A stretch of DNA of 64,000 bases from Cytobacillus oceanisediminis (GCF_004366035.1 NZ_SOEE01000001.1:310001-374000); one strand, 5' to 3'; shown: positions 25,104 to 34,721, numbered from the stretch's first letter. A program made the numbers and translations. Notes: generated from the letters alone by a model not told the origin.

Positions 25104-25439
25104 CTATTCTTCCGTGAACCGCGCATCCGCTATAGCGTTAATGGAAATACGGTGAATTTCCCCAAAGCGATCAACAATATGAAGCTTTTGGCCAAGTTCA
25201 TCCCAGTAATGGATGCTCCCGATGACCAGTTCATAATTTCTGCCCCTGTAATGAGTAAGTGTAACGCTTTTTTGAAATTCCATTGCCTCCGAAAGAATTT
25301 CATTCATATATTCAAATTTCTGCTCATCCAATTCCCGCTTTTGCTCGTACGTATCTTCCTCTGCCCAGTCTCTTAAGAGCTTTACATGTTCCGGCAGCAT
25401 CATAGAAGTCCATTTTATTCTGCCCCGATCGCGAATCAT
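25104..25439 (-). CDS. yqjX: YolD-like protein YqjX
   Basis: 111 residues. The opening MIRDRGRIKWTSMMLPEHV and HYRGRNYELVIGSIHYWDE are hallmarks of the YolD family, small partners usually encoded beside UvrX/YqjW-type Y-family polymerases. It lies 14 bases after yqjW, so the two are co-transcribed. A role with the polymerase in SOS mutagenesis is inferred from this pairing. Confidence 0.9.
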   Translation of the reverse strand: MIRDRGRIKWTSMMLPEHVKLLRDWAEEDTYEQKRELDEQKFEYMNEILSEAMEFQKSVTLTHYRGRNYELVIGSIHYWDELGQKLHIVDRFGEIHRISINAIADARFTEE

Positions 25440-25453
25440 AAGCTGACCCCCTT

Positions 25454-26713
25454 TTACATTTTATGGCCGCCAACCAATGTCGCACGGTGCTTGGCGGTTC
25501 CTGCGCTTGTATAAGAGACGGCTCTTAGCAGAGCTCCGCCTCCAAACTTCGAGCGGATCCGGTCCACTGTATAGCCGAGCTCCCTTTTTTTCCAGCCATC
25601 CAAATCGAACAGATTCAGCTGCATTTCACAGTCATCCGTAATATTGCCGAGGGAAATGGAAATCTGACGCACTGTTTTTCCCTCATAACTCTCGTTAAAA
25701 AGCTCGAGGCAAACGCGATAAAGATCCATCGTAATATTGGTTGGCTGGTCAACTGTCCTTGAGCGGTAAAAGCCTCCTCCGAATTCATCCTGGCTGTAGC
25801 CAAGGCCAAAGCTGATGGTCCTGCCGGCTTTACGGTGGCTGCGGGCCCTTCTTGCCACTTCCTCACACATCTCAAGGACCACATGCTTAATTTCCTTTTC
25901 CTCTTTGTAATCTCTCAATAAAACCTGGCTTTTCCCAAAGCTGATCTGTCCTTCCATGATCGGTGCCCCTATTTCCGACAGATCAATACCCCATGCATGA
26001 TGATAGAGCTGATTGCCCATAATCCCAAACTTTCTTTCAAGCTTAGCCAGATCATAGCGGGCAAGCTGTCCGACTGTAAAAATCCCCATTCCATTCAATG
26101 TTTTTTCAACACGGCGGCCGATGCCCCACATTTCCCTTAAAGGGGATACATTCCACAGCTTTGTTTTCACATCTTCATACGTCCATTCAGCAACTCCCTT
26201 TTTTTTCGCCTCAAGATCCAGGCAGAGCTTTGACATAAGCAAATTAGGTCCTATTCCTATGGCACAGGGGAGCTGAAATTCCCGTTCAATATCATCTTTT
26301 ATTTTCCAGGCAATTGTCTGGGCATCACCCCAGAGATGCACTGCGCCGTCCACTTTTATAAAACTTTCATCGACACTGTACGTATGGATGGCTTCCTTGG
26401 GGACATAACGGTTAAACACCCTGGTGATTTCAGTGGAGATTCTTAAATAAGTCGCCATTTTCGGCTCCTCAATCCTAATGCGCGGGTCATTAGGAACCTC
26501 AAAAAGGCGGGCTCCTGTCTTTATCCCAAACTCTTTTTTCATTCGCGGAGAGGCAGCCAGAACAACACTGCCCTTCCGTTCCACATTCCCGGCAATCACA
26601 AGATAGCAGTCAAGAGGATCCAGACCAAGCATGACAGCAGAACAGCTTGCATAAAAGCTCTTCATATCAACACACAAAATTTGATTATTCGGCATTGCGC
26701 TGTAATCAACCAT
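25454..26713 (-). CDS. yqjW: Y-family DNA polymerase YqjW (UvrX group)
   Basis: 419 residues. The palm contains ILCVDMKSFYASC and TYSVDESFIKVDG, supplying the acidic metal ligands. ARSHRKAGRTISFGLGYS and a QLNLFDL clamp-binding peptide near 375 follow. It does translesion synthesis. The ATG at 26713 has GGAGG ten bases ahead. Two LexA-type boxes sit upstream, matching SOS control. The downstream yqjX is its usual partner. The genome has a second Y polymerase, dinB, at 40.3 kb, with no SOS box seen. Confidence 0.92.
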   Translation of the reverse strand: MVDYSAMPNNQILCVDMKSFYASCSAVMLGLDPLDCYLVIAGNVERKGSVVLAASPRMKKEFGIKTGARLFEVPNDPRIRIEEPKMATYLRISTEITRVFNRYVPKEAIHTYSVDESFIKVDGAVHLWGDAQTIAWKIKDDIEREFQLPCAIGIGPNLLMSKLCLDLEAKKKGVAEWTYEDVKTKLWNVSPLREMWGIGRRVEKTLNGMGIFTVGQLARYDLAKLERKFGIMGNQLYHHAWGIDLSEIGAPIMEGQISFGKSQVLLRDYKEEKEIKHVVLEMCEEVARRARSHRKAGRTISFGLGYSQDEFGGGFYRSRTVDQPTNITMDLYRVCLELFNESYEGKTVRQISISLGNITDDCEMQLNLFDLDGWKKRELGYTVDRIRSKFGGGALLRAVSYTSAGTAKHRATLVGGHKM

Positions 26714-26734
26714 GACTTCGACATCCTCCTTCAG

Positions 26735-26752
26735 AAAAGCGCAAGGCGCCGT
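26735..26752 (+). repeat. Fragment resembling the start of repeat family A
   Basis: GAAAAGCGCAAGGCGCC just upstream of yqjW resembles the GAAAAGCGGAAGCGCC end of family A. No CTAGACAG end follows, so it is at most a remnant. Confidence 0.35.
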
Positions 26753-26810
26753 ACCTGCTTATGCTGGCCGGCAGCTCTTGAATCCAATAGATAATCAACA
26801 AGAACATCTG

Positions 26811-26863
26811 TTCTGTATATGTATACCCATTATATTAAGCGAATATGCGTTCGGTTTCAATGG
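26811..26863 (-). promoter_or_regulatory. Two LexA (SOS) boxes upstream of yqjW
   Basis: AGAACATCTGTTCT (26811-26824) is a perfect GAAC-N4-GTTC box. CGAATATGCGTTCG (26850-26863) has one mismatch to CGAAC-N4-GTTCG. They are 39 bases apart centre to centre, and a TATAAT (minus strand, 26839-26844) lies between them. LexA binding here would give damage-inducible yqjW and yqjX. Confidence 0.7.
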
Positions 26864-26955
26864 AAATTTTACGCGTTTTTTCTTAAAACAGGTTCTTTTG
26901 CCAGGTGCCGATATGACCAGAAACCAGTATAATCAGTTTGAGGTGCAAAAAAAAA

Positions 26956-27162
26956 ATGAACAAAAGACTGATATATAAAATGGTTCAAAACTGTTTAAAG
27001 CAATATAACGAGGAGTGCCATTCCATTTTGTTTGAGAGCAGGGAATTTGCAGAAATATTCAATAAAGTAATAGAGGAGAAAAATAAAGAAGCAGACAGCG
27101 AGCTGCATGAAATAGTAAATGATGTGATATACGGGTATATTACGGGCTCACCTTATTTTTAA
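26956..27162 (+). CDS. yqzH: YqzH-family protein
   Basis: 68 residues, the same length as B. subtilis YqzH, starting MNKRLIYKMVQNCLKQYN and ending VNDVIYGYITGSPYF. It is mostly helical and has no membrane segment. The ATG at 26956 follows a run of A with GAGGTG about 11 bases upstream. Function is unknown. It is divergent from yqjW, as in B. subtilis. Confidence 0.75.
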   Translation: MNKRLIYKMVQNCLKQYNEECHSILFESREFAEIFNKVIEEKNKEADSELHEIVNDVIYGYITGSPYF

Positions 27163-27171
27163 AGAATAAAA

Positions 27172-27205
27172 AAAAGCTGCAGGTTTTTGGCTGCAGCTTC
27201 TTTTT
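27172..27205. terminator. Terminator after yqzH
   Basis: AAGCTGCAG and CTGCAGCTT with a GTTTTTGG loop, A-rich before and T-rich (TCTTTTTC) after. Confidence 0.75.
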
Positions 27206-27216
27206 CATAAGGCAAT

Positions 27217-27418
27217 AAAGTTTTGAACGTCAATAACTGTCCAGCGCAAGCAGCCTCCCCCTCGAGGTGAGGCTCCCTGGCTGGGGGTCATGCAGACGTT
27301 GCCAAAGGACAAGGAAAGCTGCGGCAGGAATACATCGCACGACCTAAAGCGGCAGCTTTTGGGAGGACGCGGCGTTCTTAGTCTGCGTTCCTTCGTGGGC
27401 AAGGTGCTTCCGCTTGTC
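27217..27418 (-). repeat. Full copy of dispersed repeat family A
   Basis: Read on the minus strand it begins GACAAGCGGAAGCACCTTGC directly after the yqjQ stop codon and ends CTGGACAG, TTATTGACG, TTCAAAACTTT. It carries the inner block GACTAAGAACGCCGCGTCCT, shared with the copies at 33027 and 40023. About 200 bases without any other gene. Confidence 0.75.
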
Positions 27419-28213
27419 TTATTTCTGATTGAATGCACGTTTTCCAATTTTTTCGAAAAGTCCTGGAAAAAGTGTATAGACGATGCTACCCGCATTCATC
27501 CAACGAGGAAGATTGATTTCCCTGACCGGCCGGAGCATTGCATTAACTACCTTGAGCGCCACATATTCGGGCTTAAGCATAAATTTGCTGACATTTTTCA
27601 CGTATGTGCCCTTTTCATCTGCAATATTGAAAAAATTGGTTTCAATCGGTCCAGGATTAACTGCGGTCACAAACACATTGCTGTCGCCAAGCTCCATGCG
27701 AAGGCTGTTTGTATAGCCAAGAACGGCATGCTTGGTTGCGGAATAGACACTGGATTTCGGTGTGGCAATTTTGCCCGCCTGTGAGGCGATATTAATAATG
27801 TGGCCGCTCCTCTGTTTCCTCATCACCGGAAGCACCATGCCGGTGCAAGCCATTAAACCAACTACATTTACATCAAACATTCCCTTTATTTCTTCAACGT
27901 TTGCTTCATGCGCTTCACGGAAAACTCCGAACCCGGCATTATTCACAAGAACATCTATGTGACCAAACCGGGCAAGTACCTCGGAAAAAACAGCCGAGAT
28001 TTCGTCAGTGTCCGAAACATCAAGTTTATGTATGAAAACATCCACTGAAAAACGCCTCAGCAAATCTGCCTGCAATTCCTGCAATTTGTCAAGGCTGCGG
28101 GCAAGAAGGACAAGGTTTGCTCCCCTCTCGGCACAAAGGATAGCCATTTGGGCCCCGATCCCTCCAGATGCACCTGTGATAATCACATTTTTATTCTTTA
28201 ATCTGTCTGACAA
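27419..28213 (-). CDS. yqjQ: Short-chain dehydrogenase/reductase YqjQ
   Basis: 264 residues. The cofactor motif TGASGGIG, NNAG at LVNNAGFG, and the catalytic Ser with Y-x-x-x-K (YSATK) are intact. The long C-terminal tail with PRWMNAGSIVYTLFPGLFEK may be membrane associated, as in the DltE/SadH group. Substrate unknown. Translation starts at TTG (28213) two bases after the stop of yqjP, with GAGGTGG upstream, so the two are coupled. The stop codon abuts repeat family A. Confidence 0.88.
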   Translation of the reverse strand: MSDRLKNKNVIITGASGGIGAQMAILCAERGANLVLLARSLDKLQELQADLLRRFSVDVFIHKLDVSDTDEISAVFSEVLARFGHIDVLVNNAGFGVFREAHEANVEEIKGMFDVNVVGLMACTGMVLPVMRKQRSGHIINIASQAGKIATPKSSVYSATKHAVLGYTNSLRMELGDSNVFVTAVNPGPIETNFFNIADEKGTYVKNVSKFMLKPEYVALKVVNAMLRPVREINLPRWMNAGSIVYTLFPGLFEKIGKRAFNQK

Positions 28214-28214
28214 A

Positions 28215-29189
28215 TCAAACCACCTCTTTTGATGTGGAATACAAGAATGCTTCCTCCTCTTTATTTATATAAATCTCTCCTATTGAATGCAAATAGTCAA
28301 GCTGAGCGACCGTTTCAGAAATCGTCAGGGAAAGCTCCTTCTCATAAACTTTCGGAAAAAGGCGGCGGCACACTTCAAAAACAGTGAGCGATTCGGACTC
28401 AAGCCATGCCTTTACTTTCATTGCCCGCTCATGCTGCCGGCCAAGCCTTTCGTTTATTAACTCATTCACATTTGTAATATCCTCTCCATGTCCAGAGTAA
28501 AAAAGGGATATTGGCAGCTGCCGCAGCTTTTTCAGCGACTCGTTATACTGAAGCTGCGGCTTTGGCCGTTCCGTATTGCCGGGAAGCGGCGGCTCCAGGA
28601 TGGGATTAGGAGAAATGTGTGCAAGCAAATGGTCTCCTCCAAGGAATACACCATCTTTCTCTCTGAACAAACCTATATGGCTCTGTGCATGCCCAGGTGT
28701 CTCCATTACCGTCCAATCGACCAGCCCTTCAGGCTGCCTGCCTTCCTCCAGTTCCCCCGTCAGGGTACGATTGCAGGAATAGCGCAGAGTCTTTTTCATC
28801 TTATTTATAAAGGAAAAATAACTTTCAGGAATCCCAAATTCGTTGAACAGTTTTAAGTAAAATTCATCATGAAATTTTAGAAATTGGTCCGTCCGGGACA
28901 GCCACCTTTGGTTAATCCGGTGCCCGAACACTTCGAGATTGTCAGGGAAAAAGTCAAGCAGCCCGGCATGATCGGGATGATGATGTGTGAGGACAACCTG
29001 TTCAAAATCATCGGGAGTTAAATTCAGCTCTTTAAGCTGGGATTTTAAGGCTTCCCATGCTTCATCCGTTTTAGGGCCGGCATCCACAAGAGTCAGCTTT
29101 TCCCCTTTTACTGCATATACATTAACGTCACCGACAGGAAAAGGTGTCGGGATAACAAGCTTTGCAATTCCATCCTTCCAATTTGCCAT
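28215..29189 (-). CDS. yqjP: Metallo-beta-lactamase-fold hydrolase YqjP
   Basis: 324 residues. The zinc motif is HHHPDHAGL, with further ligands in ETPGHAQSHIGL, FLGGDHLL and SGHGEDI. It is related to glyoxalase II-like and quorum-lactonase-like hydrolases with a C-terminal winged-helix tail (EVCRRLFPKVYEKELSLTIS). The substrate is not evident. The start at ATG 29189 has GGGGGA upstream; the longer open frame is not supported. It forms a pair with yqjQ. Confidence 0.86.
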   Translation of the reverse strand: MANWKDGIAKLVIPTPFPVGDVNVYAVKGEKLTLVDAGPKTDEAWEALKSQLKELNLTPDDFEQVVLTHHHPDHAGLLDFFPDNLEVFGHRINQRWLSRTDQFLKFHDEFYLKLFNEFGIPESYFSFINKMKKTLRYSCNRTLTGELEEGRQPEGLVDWTVMETPGHAQSHIGLFREKDGVFLGGDHLLAHISPNPILEPPLPGNTERPKPQLQYNESLKKLRQLPISLFYSGHGEDITNVNELINERLGRQHERAMKVKAWLESESLTVFEVCRRLFPKVYEKELSLTISETVAQLDYLHSIGEIYINKEEEAFLYSTSKEVV

Positions 29190-29469
29190 TTCAACAATCC
29201 CCCTAAAATCACTATATTTAAATAAAATAAAGCTATTTTTTTTATACTTCCGCAGGCCATCCAAGTCATACAGTCCATATGCCCTTTAGATAAACCCACT
29301 TGTTTCACCCTTAAAATATCAGCATTTTACATGCGTACAAATTACCGAAATTCCATAACATAATTCAGAAATCTTCATATATAAAAATAAGTGTACCGTT
29401 CTTTTTATCAATTGTCATTATTTTCACATAACTTTTGCGCATTGTTAATATTTTTTTAGAAAATACTGC

Positions 29470-29499
29470 TTGACAAATAAGCGTGTCTTCTTGCATAAT
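29470..29499 (+). promoter_or_regulatory. SigA promoter of the proI T-box transcript
   Basis: TTGACA (29470-29475), 18 bases, CATAAT (29494-29499). The predicted start is near 29506, so the leader is about 365 bases long. The stretch 29190-29470 shows nothing else. Confidence 0.7.
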
Positions 29500-29504
29500 C
29501 ACAA

Positions 29505-29828
29505 TTAAAATTTGATTTTCACAGATCAAAGCTGCACTACTGGACAGCAGAAAAATAGCGATGAATAAGATTAGTAAATGGAAAACGGCGAAAGAGAGTG
29601 AAGCTCAGCGGCTGAAAGGCTTCACAGTCCACTTGACCATTGAACCTGCCTTATGAGCTGTTAGGAAAACCTAAACGCACCCCGGCGTTATCGGGATCGA
29701 GATGCCTTTTCAAAGACAGCAGATGCAGCAGGCAGGCATGCTGCACTAAGAATGAAAAGGCAATGAAGGTGGTACCGCGGAAGCATAGTCTTTTCGTCCT
29801 TTACTGGATGGAAAGGCTTTTTTTATTT
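29505..29828 (+). promoter_or_regulatory. T-box riboswitch, proline specific, before proI
   Basis: The T-box sequence AAGGTGGTACCGCGG is at 29765-29780. A specifier loop at TGAACCTGCC (29641-29650) presents CCT (29645-29647), a proline codon. The terminator pairs GTCTTTTCGTCC (29788-29799) with GGATGGAAAGGC (29806-29817), followed by T7. Uncharged tRNA-Pro would favour the antiterminator and switch on proI, the last step of proline synthesis. Confidence 0.92.
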
Positions 29829-29871
29829 TAGTCAGCCGGCATTTAAAACAATAAAGGAGGAATAACAGCAA

Positions 29872-30702
29872 ATGAAAAAATTAGCTATTGTTGGAGCAGG
29901 ATCAATGGCAGAAGCATTAATATCAGGAATGATTGATAGCCGGCTCATTACCGGAAGCAATATTTGGGTCACAAACAAGTGCAGCAGGGAAAGGCTGCAA
30001 TCCATGCAAAAAGCCTATGGCGTTCAGGCAACTTATGATCACAGTGAACTGTTCAGGGGGGCTGAAACGGTTATTTTAGCGATGAAGCCAAAAGATGCAG
30101 CGGATGCCATTACTCTAATAAAACCTTATTTACAGGAAGATATGCTGATCATTTCCGTTCTGGCTGGCGTTTCAATCGAAAGCATTGAACTATTGGCGGG
30201 AAAAAAGCTGCCAGTCGTGAGAGCCATGCCGAATACATCGGCAGCCGTCGGAAAGTCAGCGAGCGCCTTATCGGCTAATGAAAGAGTGACCCAAAAACAG
30301 ATGGAAGCAGTAAGAGGCATTTTTAATACAGTGGGAAAGTCGGCGTTTGTTGAGGAAAAACAGCTCGATGCTGTGACAGGCCTATCAGGCAGCGGACCGG
30401 CGTATATTTACTATCTTGCAGAAGCCATGGAAAAAAGCGCAGAAGAAATCGGGCTCGAAAAGGAGATGGCGAAAGAATTCATCATCCAGACCCTCATCGG
30501 GGCAGCCGAAATGCTGGCCAGGTCGGCCAAGGATCCTCAGCAGCTTAGGAAGGAAGTAACAAGCCCCGGCGGCACCACTGAAGCAGGTGTAAAAGTGCTT
30601 GAAGCAAACGGGGTGCAAAGAGCCTTTATTGAATGCATCAAGGAAGCGGCAGCCCAATCCAAACGGCTTGGCCAAAGCTTCAGCAGCACAGTGAAAATTT
30701 AG
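29872..30702 (+). CDS. proI: Pyrroline-5-carboxylate reductase
   Basis: 276 residues. The NAD(P) motif is VGAGSMAEALISG at the N-terminus. The signatures AMPNTSAAVGKSASAL and the C-terminal VTSPGGTTEAGVKVLEANG are diagnostic. It reduces P5C to proline. AAAGGAGGAA precedes the ATG. Expression should depend on the T-box described above. B. subtilis ProI (YqjO) has the same position in the yqj region. Confidence 0.96.
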   Translation: MKKLAIVGAGSMAEALISGMIDSRLITGSNIWVTNKCSRERLQSMQKAYGVQATYDHSELFRGAETVILAMKPKDAADAITLIKPYLQEDMLIISVLAGVSIESIELLAGKKLPVVRAMPNTSAAVGKSASALSANERVTQKQMEAVRGIFNTVGKSAFVEEKQLDAVTGLSGSGPAYIYYLAEAMEKSAEEIGLEKEMAKEFIIQTLIGAAEMLARSAKDPQQLRKEVTSPGGTTEAGVKVLEANGVQRAFIECIKEAAAQSKRLGQSFSSTVKI

Positions 30703-30755
30703 TGGGGGCATCTCCCCTGTAAATACGCCTTCTTATTGCAAACTATGAAAAAAGG

Positions 30756-31910
30756 ATGAGAAACCTGCAAATGCTCATTATTCTATTAAGCGCAAGCCTC
30801 CTTGTATGGATTGCCGTACTAATTGATGCTGCTCTGGGATTAAAAAGCCTGGACCGCCTTGAAGATAGCGATACGATGACTGAAGGCCCTCTTCTTTCTG
30901 TCATAACAGCGGCAAGGAATGAAGAAGCCAGGATTGAGGAGAGCTTAAAAACACAGCTGCAGCAAAGCTACAAACGCATTGAATGGATATTGGTCAATGA
31001 TCGTTCAACCGACAGCACAGGAAGCATCATGGACCGCCTCCAGAAGAGTGATTCAAGGATTAAGTGTATCGATATCAAGACTCTCCCCAGTGGGTGGCTT
31101 GGAAAAAACCATGCCCTTTACAAGGGATATTTGGAGTCATCCGGGGAATTAATCTTGTTCACAGATGCTGATGTGTTATTTAAAAAGGAGGCCCTCAGCA
31201 AGGCGGTTCATTATTTTAGCAAGAATGACCTTGACCATTTAACGGCGGCACCGAGCTTGATGGGAAGGGGTTTCTGGCTCAACACATTCATTGCTTTTTT
31301 TCTTTTTGGTTTTTCCTATTATAAACGCCCTTGGCTGGCGAACAATCAACGTTCCAAAACCGGCATTGGCATTGGGGCATTTAACATGGTATCCAGGCGC
31401 TCCTATGAAGCAATCGGAACACATAAAGCAATTAAAATGCGGCCTGATGATGATTTAATGCTTGGAATGAGAATAAAACAAAATGGCCTCAAACAGAAAT
31501 TTGCAACAGCGATGGACCTGATTGAAGTTGAATGGTATGAAAGCTTAAAAGAAGCCTTCAAAGGATTGGAGAAAAATACTTTTGCAGGCCTTCATTACCG
31601 GGTTAGCATGGTTCTATTTGCAATTGCCGGCACATTCATTTCTCAGATGCTTCCCTTTATCACCATTTTTTCAGCCGAAAAAGTTATTTTCAGCTTAAGT
31701 CTTGCAAACATCATTATTTTAACAGGTGTTTATACAGTCATTACAAAAAGAATGTCTAAATTTTCTCCGCTTCTGTTTGTTGTATTTCCAATTACAGCTC
31801 TCCTGTTTATTTATTCCATACTCCGTGCCAGCATTCTGACATTTGTAAGGGGCGGCATAGTCTGGAGAGGTACATTATATAAATTAAGCGAATTGAGGAA
31901 TAAACGCTGA
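30756..31910 (+). CDS. Membrane glycosyltransferase, GT2 family
   Basis: 384 residues. An N-terminal membrane helix (LLSASLLVWIAVLIDAAL), then a GT-A domain with VITAARNEEARI, LVNDRSTDST, the DxD motif FTDADV, and RPDDDLMLGMRI, then three to four C-terminal helices. This layout is that of CruC/HpnI-like glycosyltransferases acting on lipid or carotenoid acceptors; the acceptor is unknown. The ribosome site AAAAAAGGA is only a few bases before the ATG at 30756, so a CTG or the next ATG (30771) may be used instead. It has no counterpart at this place in B. subtilis. Confidence 0.8.
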   Translation: MRNLQMLIILLSASLLVWIAVLIDAALGLKSLDRLEDSDTMTEGPLLSVITAARNEEARIEESLKTQLQQSYKRIEWILVNDRSTDSTGSIMDRLQKSDSRIKCIDIKTLPSGWLGKNHALYKGYLESSGELILFTDADVLFKKEALSKAVHYFSKNDLDHLTAAPSLMGRGFWLNTFIAFFLFGFSYYKRPWLANNQRSKTGIGIGAFNMVSRRSYEAIGTHKAIKMRPDDDLMLGMRIKQNGLKQKFATAMDLIEVEWYESLKEAFKGLEKNTFAGLHYRVSMVLFAIAGTFISQMLPFITIFSAEKVIFSLSLANIIILTGVYTVITKRMSKFSPLLFVVFPITALLFIYSILRASILTFVRGGIVWRGTLYKLSELRNKR

Positions 31911-31948
31911 AGTATGCAAACCCTTCCTAAGTACATGTTCTTTTTCAT

Positions 31949-31976
31949 TTGCGGAATCGCCTGATATACTTAATAT
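31949..31976 (+). promoter_or_regulatory. Possible promoter of namA
   Basis: TTGCGG (31949-31954), 16 bases, TAATAT (31971-31976), 31 bases ahead of the start codon. Confidence 0.4.
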
Positions 31977-32006
31977 TTAGGATAGCGAAATAAGGAGGCA
32001 TTGATT

Positions 32007-33026
32007 ATGGAAACAAAGCTTTTTTCCCCTTTAACGATTAAAGGAATCACCTTTAAGAACAGAATTGTTATGGCACCGATGTGCATGTACTCAAGCCATA
32101 ATGAAGATGGCATGGTTGAAAACTGGCACCGGACACATTATACGAGCCGGGCTGTTGGCCAAGTGGGATTAATCATCCTGGAGGCAACTGCTGTAACTCC
32201 GCAGGGACGTATTTCTCCGCAGGATTTGGGAATATGGAGCGATGACCATATCGCAGGCCTGAAAGAATTAACCGGGCTAATGAAAGAACACGGGGCATCA
32301 GCAGGGATACAGCTTGCACATGCCGGCAGAAAACCGACTGTCGAAGGGGAAATTCTCGCCCCATCAGCGGTTGCTTTTAATGAAAAAATGAAAACACCTA
32401 AAGAAATGACAAAAGAAGAAGTGTCCGAAACTGTGGAGGCATTCAAACAAGGGGCTGAAAGGGCGAAAAAAGCCGGCTTTGAAGTAATTGAAATTCACGC
32501 GGCACACGGCTACTTGATCAATGAGTTTCTTTCACCGCTGAGCAATAAACGAAGTGATGAGTATGGGGGATCAGCCGAAAACCGCTACCGTTTCCTCCGT
32601 GAAGTCATTGAAGCAGTTAAAACCGTTTGGGATGGGCCTTTGTTTGTTAGAGTATCCGCACATGATTATCATGATGAAGGATTAACTGCAGAGGATTATG
32701 CGGAAATGGGAAAATGGATGAAGGAGCAGGGTGTGGATCTTATTGACGTAAGTTCCGGAGCAGTAGTGCCGGCTAGAATACATAGCTACCCGGGCTACCA
32801 GGTCAAATTCTCTGAAACCATTAAAGAAGGTGCCAATATTCAGACTGGTGCAGTCGGGCTAATTACATCAGGCCTGCAGGCAGAAGAAATTCTGCAAAAC
32901 GGACGGGCAGATTTAATCTTCATTGCGAGGGAATTGCTGAGGGATCCTTATTGGCCGCGCACAGCAGCAAAGGAACTTGGTGCAGCAATTGAACCGCCTA
33001 AGCAATATGAACGCGGCTGGATTTAA
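32007..33026 (+). CDS. namA: NADPH dehydrogenase NamA (YqjM), old yellow enzyme
   Basis: 339 residues, one more than B. subtilis YqjM. FMN-binding and catalytic positions are clear: [15 protein letters not shown] with the redox-tuning Cys, [11 protein letters not shown], and [19 protein letters not shown]. It reduces alpha,beta-unsaturated carbonyl compounds and nitro compounds with NADPH and is linked to stress by electrophiles. AAGGAGG is well spaced from the ATG at 32007. A full repeat of family A begins one base after its stop codon. Confidence 0.95.
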   Translation: METKLFSPLTIKGITFKNRIVMAPMCMYSSHNEDGMVENWHRTHYTSRAVGQVGLIILEATAVTPQGRISPQDLGIWSDDHIAGLKELTGLMKEHGASAGIQLAHAGRKPTVEGEILAPSAVAFNEKMKTPKEMTKEEVSETVEAFKQGAERAKKAGFEVIEIHAAHGYLINEFLSPLSNKRSDEYGGSAENRYRFLREVIEAVKTVWDGPLFVRVSAHDYHDEGLTAEDYAEMGKWMKEQGVDLIDVSSGAVVPARIHSYPGYQVKFSETIKEGANIQTGAVGLITSGLQAEEILQNGRADLIFIARELLRDPYWPRTAAKELGAAIEPPKQYERGWI

Positions 33027-33207
33027 CGAAAAGCGGTAGAGCCCCTGCCCACGAAGGGAACGCAGACTAAGAACGCCACATCCTCCCAAATGCTGCCGCT
33101 TTCGGTCGTACGATGTATCGCTGCGGCAGCGTCTGCATGACCCCATCCTGAGGGCCTCAACTCGAGAGGGTAGGCTGCTTGCACTAGACAGCTCTCGAGA
33201 TACAAAG
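33027..33207 (+). repeat. Full copy of dispersed repeat family A
   Basis: Begins CGAAAAGCGGTAGAGC right after the namA stop, contains GACTAAGAACGCCACATCCT, and ends CACTAGACAGCTCTCGAGATA then CAAAGTT. It has the same orientation relative to the upstream gene as the copies after yqjQ and brxB. Confidence 0.75.
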
Positions 33208-33230
33208 TTATAAATTCTGATTTTAAAATA

Positions 33231-33266
33231 AAAAAAAGGGATGGCGGTTCGCCATCCCTTTTTTCT
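33231..33266. terminator. Terminator between the repeat and the NSS transporter gene
   Basis: AAGGGATGGCG and the complementary CGCCATCCCTT with a short loop, A7 before and T6 after. It ends the transporter gene on the minus strand and can stop plus-strand reading from namA. Confidence 0.85.
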
Positions 33267-33269
33267 TTA

Positions 33270-34607
33270 TTAAATAATCTGCAGTGAATCAAGGAATACA
33301 ATGATGATAACCAAAGGCACCACATAACGAAGAAGGAAATACCAGGCGGAAAAGATCCCATTCAGCGATTTTGAACCTTGAATTAATTCATTTCTCAGCA
33401 GGTCTTTCTTCATTTTGTATGAAACAAAAATAGAAATGAAGAGCGCCCCTACCGGCATTAATACATTGCTGACAAGAAAATCAGCACTGTCAAATATCGT
33501 TTTGCCGAAAATTGAAATATCTGATAGGCTGCTGAAGGAAAGTGCAGATGGGACTCCCACGATAAAGATTGCCAATCCTGTCAGCCATGCTGCACGGTTT
33601 CTGCCCCTTCCCTTCTTATTCGTCAGAGCAGCCACCACAATCTCGAGCATTGAAAAAGCGGAAGTTAAGGTTGCAAATAGAAACAGTGCAAGGAATAAGA
33701 GCAAGAATACTCGTCCGAACAGAATCTGATCAAAAACAGATGGCAAAACAATGAACAATAAACCAGGACCTGCAGCAGGCTCAAATCCCAGTGAGAAAAC
33801 GGCCGGGAAAATAGCCAATCCAGCTAAAATTGAAATAAATAAATTCATTCCGACAACGGAAAAAGCCGGCTGCATCAGATTTTCATTTTTAGATAAATAA
33901 GAGCTGTATGTTACCATAACCGATACCCCGACACTTAGAGAGAAAAACGATTGACCCATGGCAAAAAGGACGGTTTCAGACGTAAGATTTGAAAAATCAG
34001 GCTTTAAAAAGAATGAGACGCCTTCCATGGCATTTTCCAGTGTCAGAGATCGTGCAATCAAGATAATAAATAAAAGGAACAAAGCCGGCATCATAATTTT
34101 GCTGACCTGCTCGATACCCTTCTGGATGCCTTTAGCAACCACTAAAACAGTTATGAATAAAAAGAGCCCTTGTGCCGCTACAACAGACACAGAGTCTGAC
34201 ACGGATGTGCCAAATAGCTCTTCATAATTGCCGGCTCCATTCATAGAACCGGTAACCCCGTATACAATGTACTTCAGAATCCACCCGCCTATTACACTAT
34301 AAAACGATAAAAGCAGAAAACAGGTAAATACGCCAAGGTAGCCAATCCAGTGCCATTTAGTTCCCGGAGCAATATCCTTGTATGCCGAGATTGCCTCTTT
34401 CCCCGTGCTGCGGCCGATCACAAACTCAGCCAGCAAAAGCGGAAAACCAATTAATAGGGAAAATAGCAGAAATAATAATATAAATGCTCCGCCACCGCTT
34501 GTCCCGGTAACATACGGAAGCTTCCAGATAGCTCCAAGTCCGATTGCCGAACCGGCCGAGGCTAAAATAAATCCAATCTTCGATGACCATTGCTCATTTT
34601 GCTGCAT
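33270..34607 (-). CDS. Sodium-dependent amino-acid transporter, NSS family
   Basis: 445 residues, 11-12 helices. The TM1 signature [22 protein letters not shown] matches neurotransmitter:sodium symporters (LeuT fold). Further helices have typical lengths, ending in a helix at residues 420-440. It probably imports an amino acid with sodium. The start at 34607 has GGAGGTACAGGC upstream; the longer open frame runs through the T-box leader. The leader's likely specifier is a phenylalanine codon, so aromatic amino-acid uptake is the best guess. Confidence 0.88.
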   Translation of the reverse strand: MQQNEQWSSKIGFILASAGSAIGLGAIWKLPYVTGTSGGGAFILLFLLFSLLIGFPLLLAEFVIGRSTGKEAISAYKDIAPGTKWHWIGYLGVFTCFLLLSFYSVIGGWILKYIVYGVTGSMNGAGNYEELFGTSVSDSVSVVAAQGLFLFITVLVVAKGIQKGIEQVSKIMMPALFLLFIILIARSLTLENAMEGVSFFLKPDFSNLTSETVLFAMGQSFFSLSVGVSVMVTYSSYLSKNENLMQPAFSVVGMNLFISILAGLAIFPAVFSLGFEPAAGPGLLFIVLPSVFDQILFGRVFLLLFLALFLFATLTSAFSMLEIVVAALTNKKGRGRNRAAWLTGLAIFIVGVPSALSFSSLSDISIFGKTIFDSADFLVSNVLMPVGALFISIFVSYKMKKDLLRNELIQGSKSLNGIFSAWYFLLRYVVPLVIIIVFLDSLQII

Positions 34608-34721
34608 GCCTGTACCTCCATAATTTACAAAATAGATACTGCCTGGCTCCAGGCTGGCGCCTGGAGCTTTTCTTAATAGAAACCGGCCGGATTTCCATTT
34701 TAAGAACCTTTCCAAAAAAAC

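Noticed and set aside
24887..25126. A 79-codon minus-strand frame overlapping the yqjX end
   Set aside because: It overlaps yqjX and has no ribosome site; another frame from 25022 has a good site and is preferred.
26712..26978. Plus-strand open frame across the yqjW upstream region
   Set aside because: It contains the SOS boxes and has no ribosome site; the real gene there is yqzH from 26956.
27217..27495. Open frames within repeat family A (for example on the minus strand) as a small gene
   Set aside because: They are not conserved in frame among the copies and have no ribosome site.
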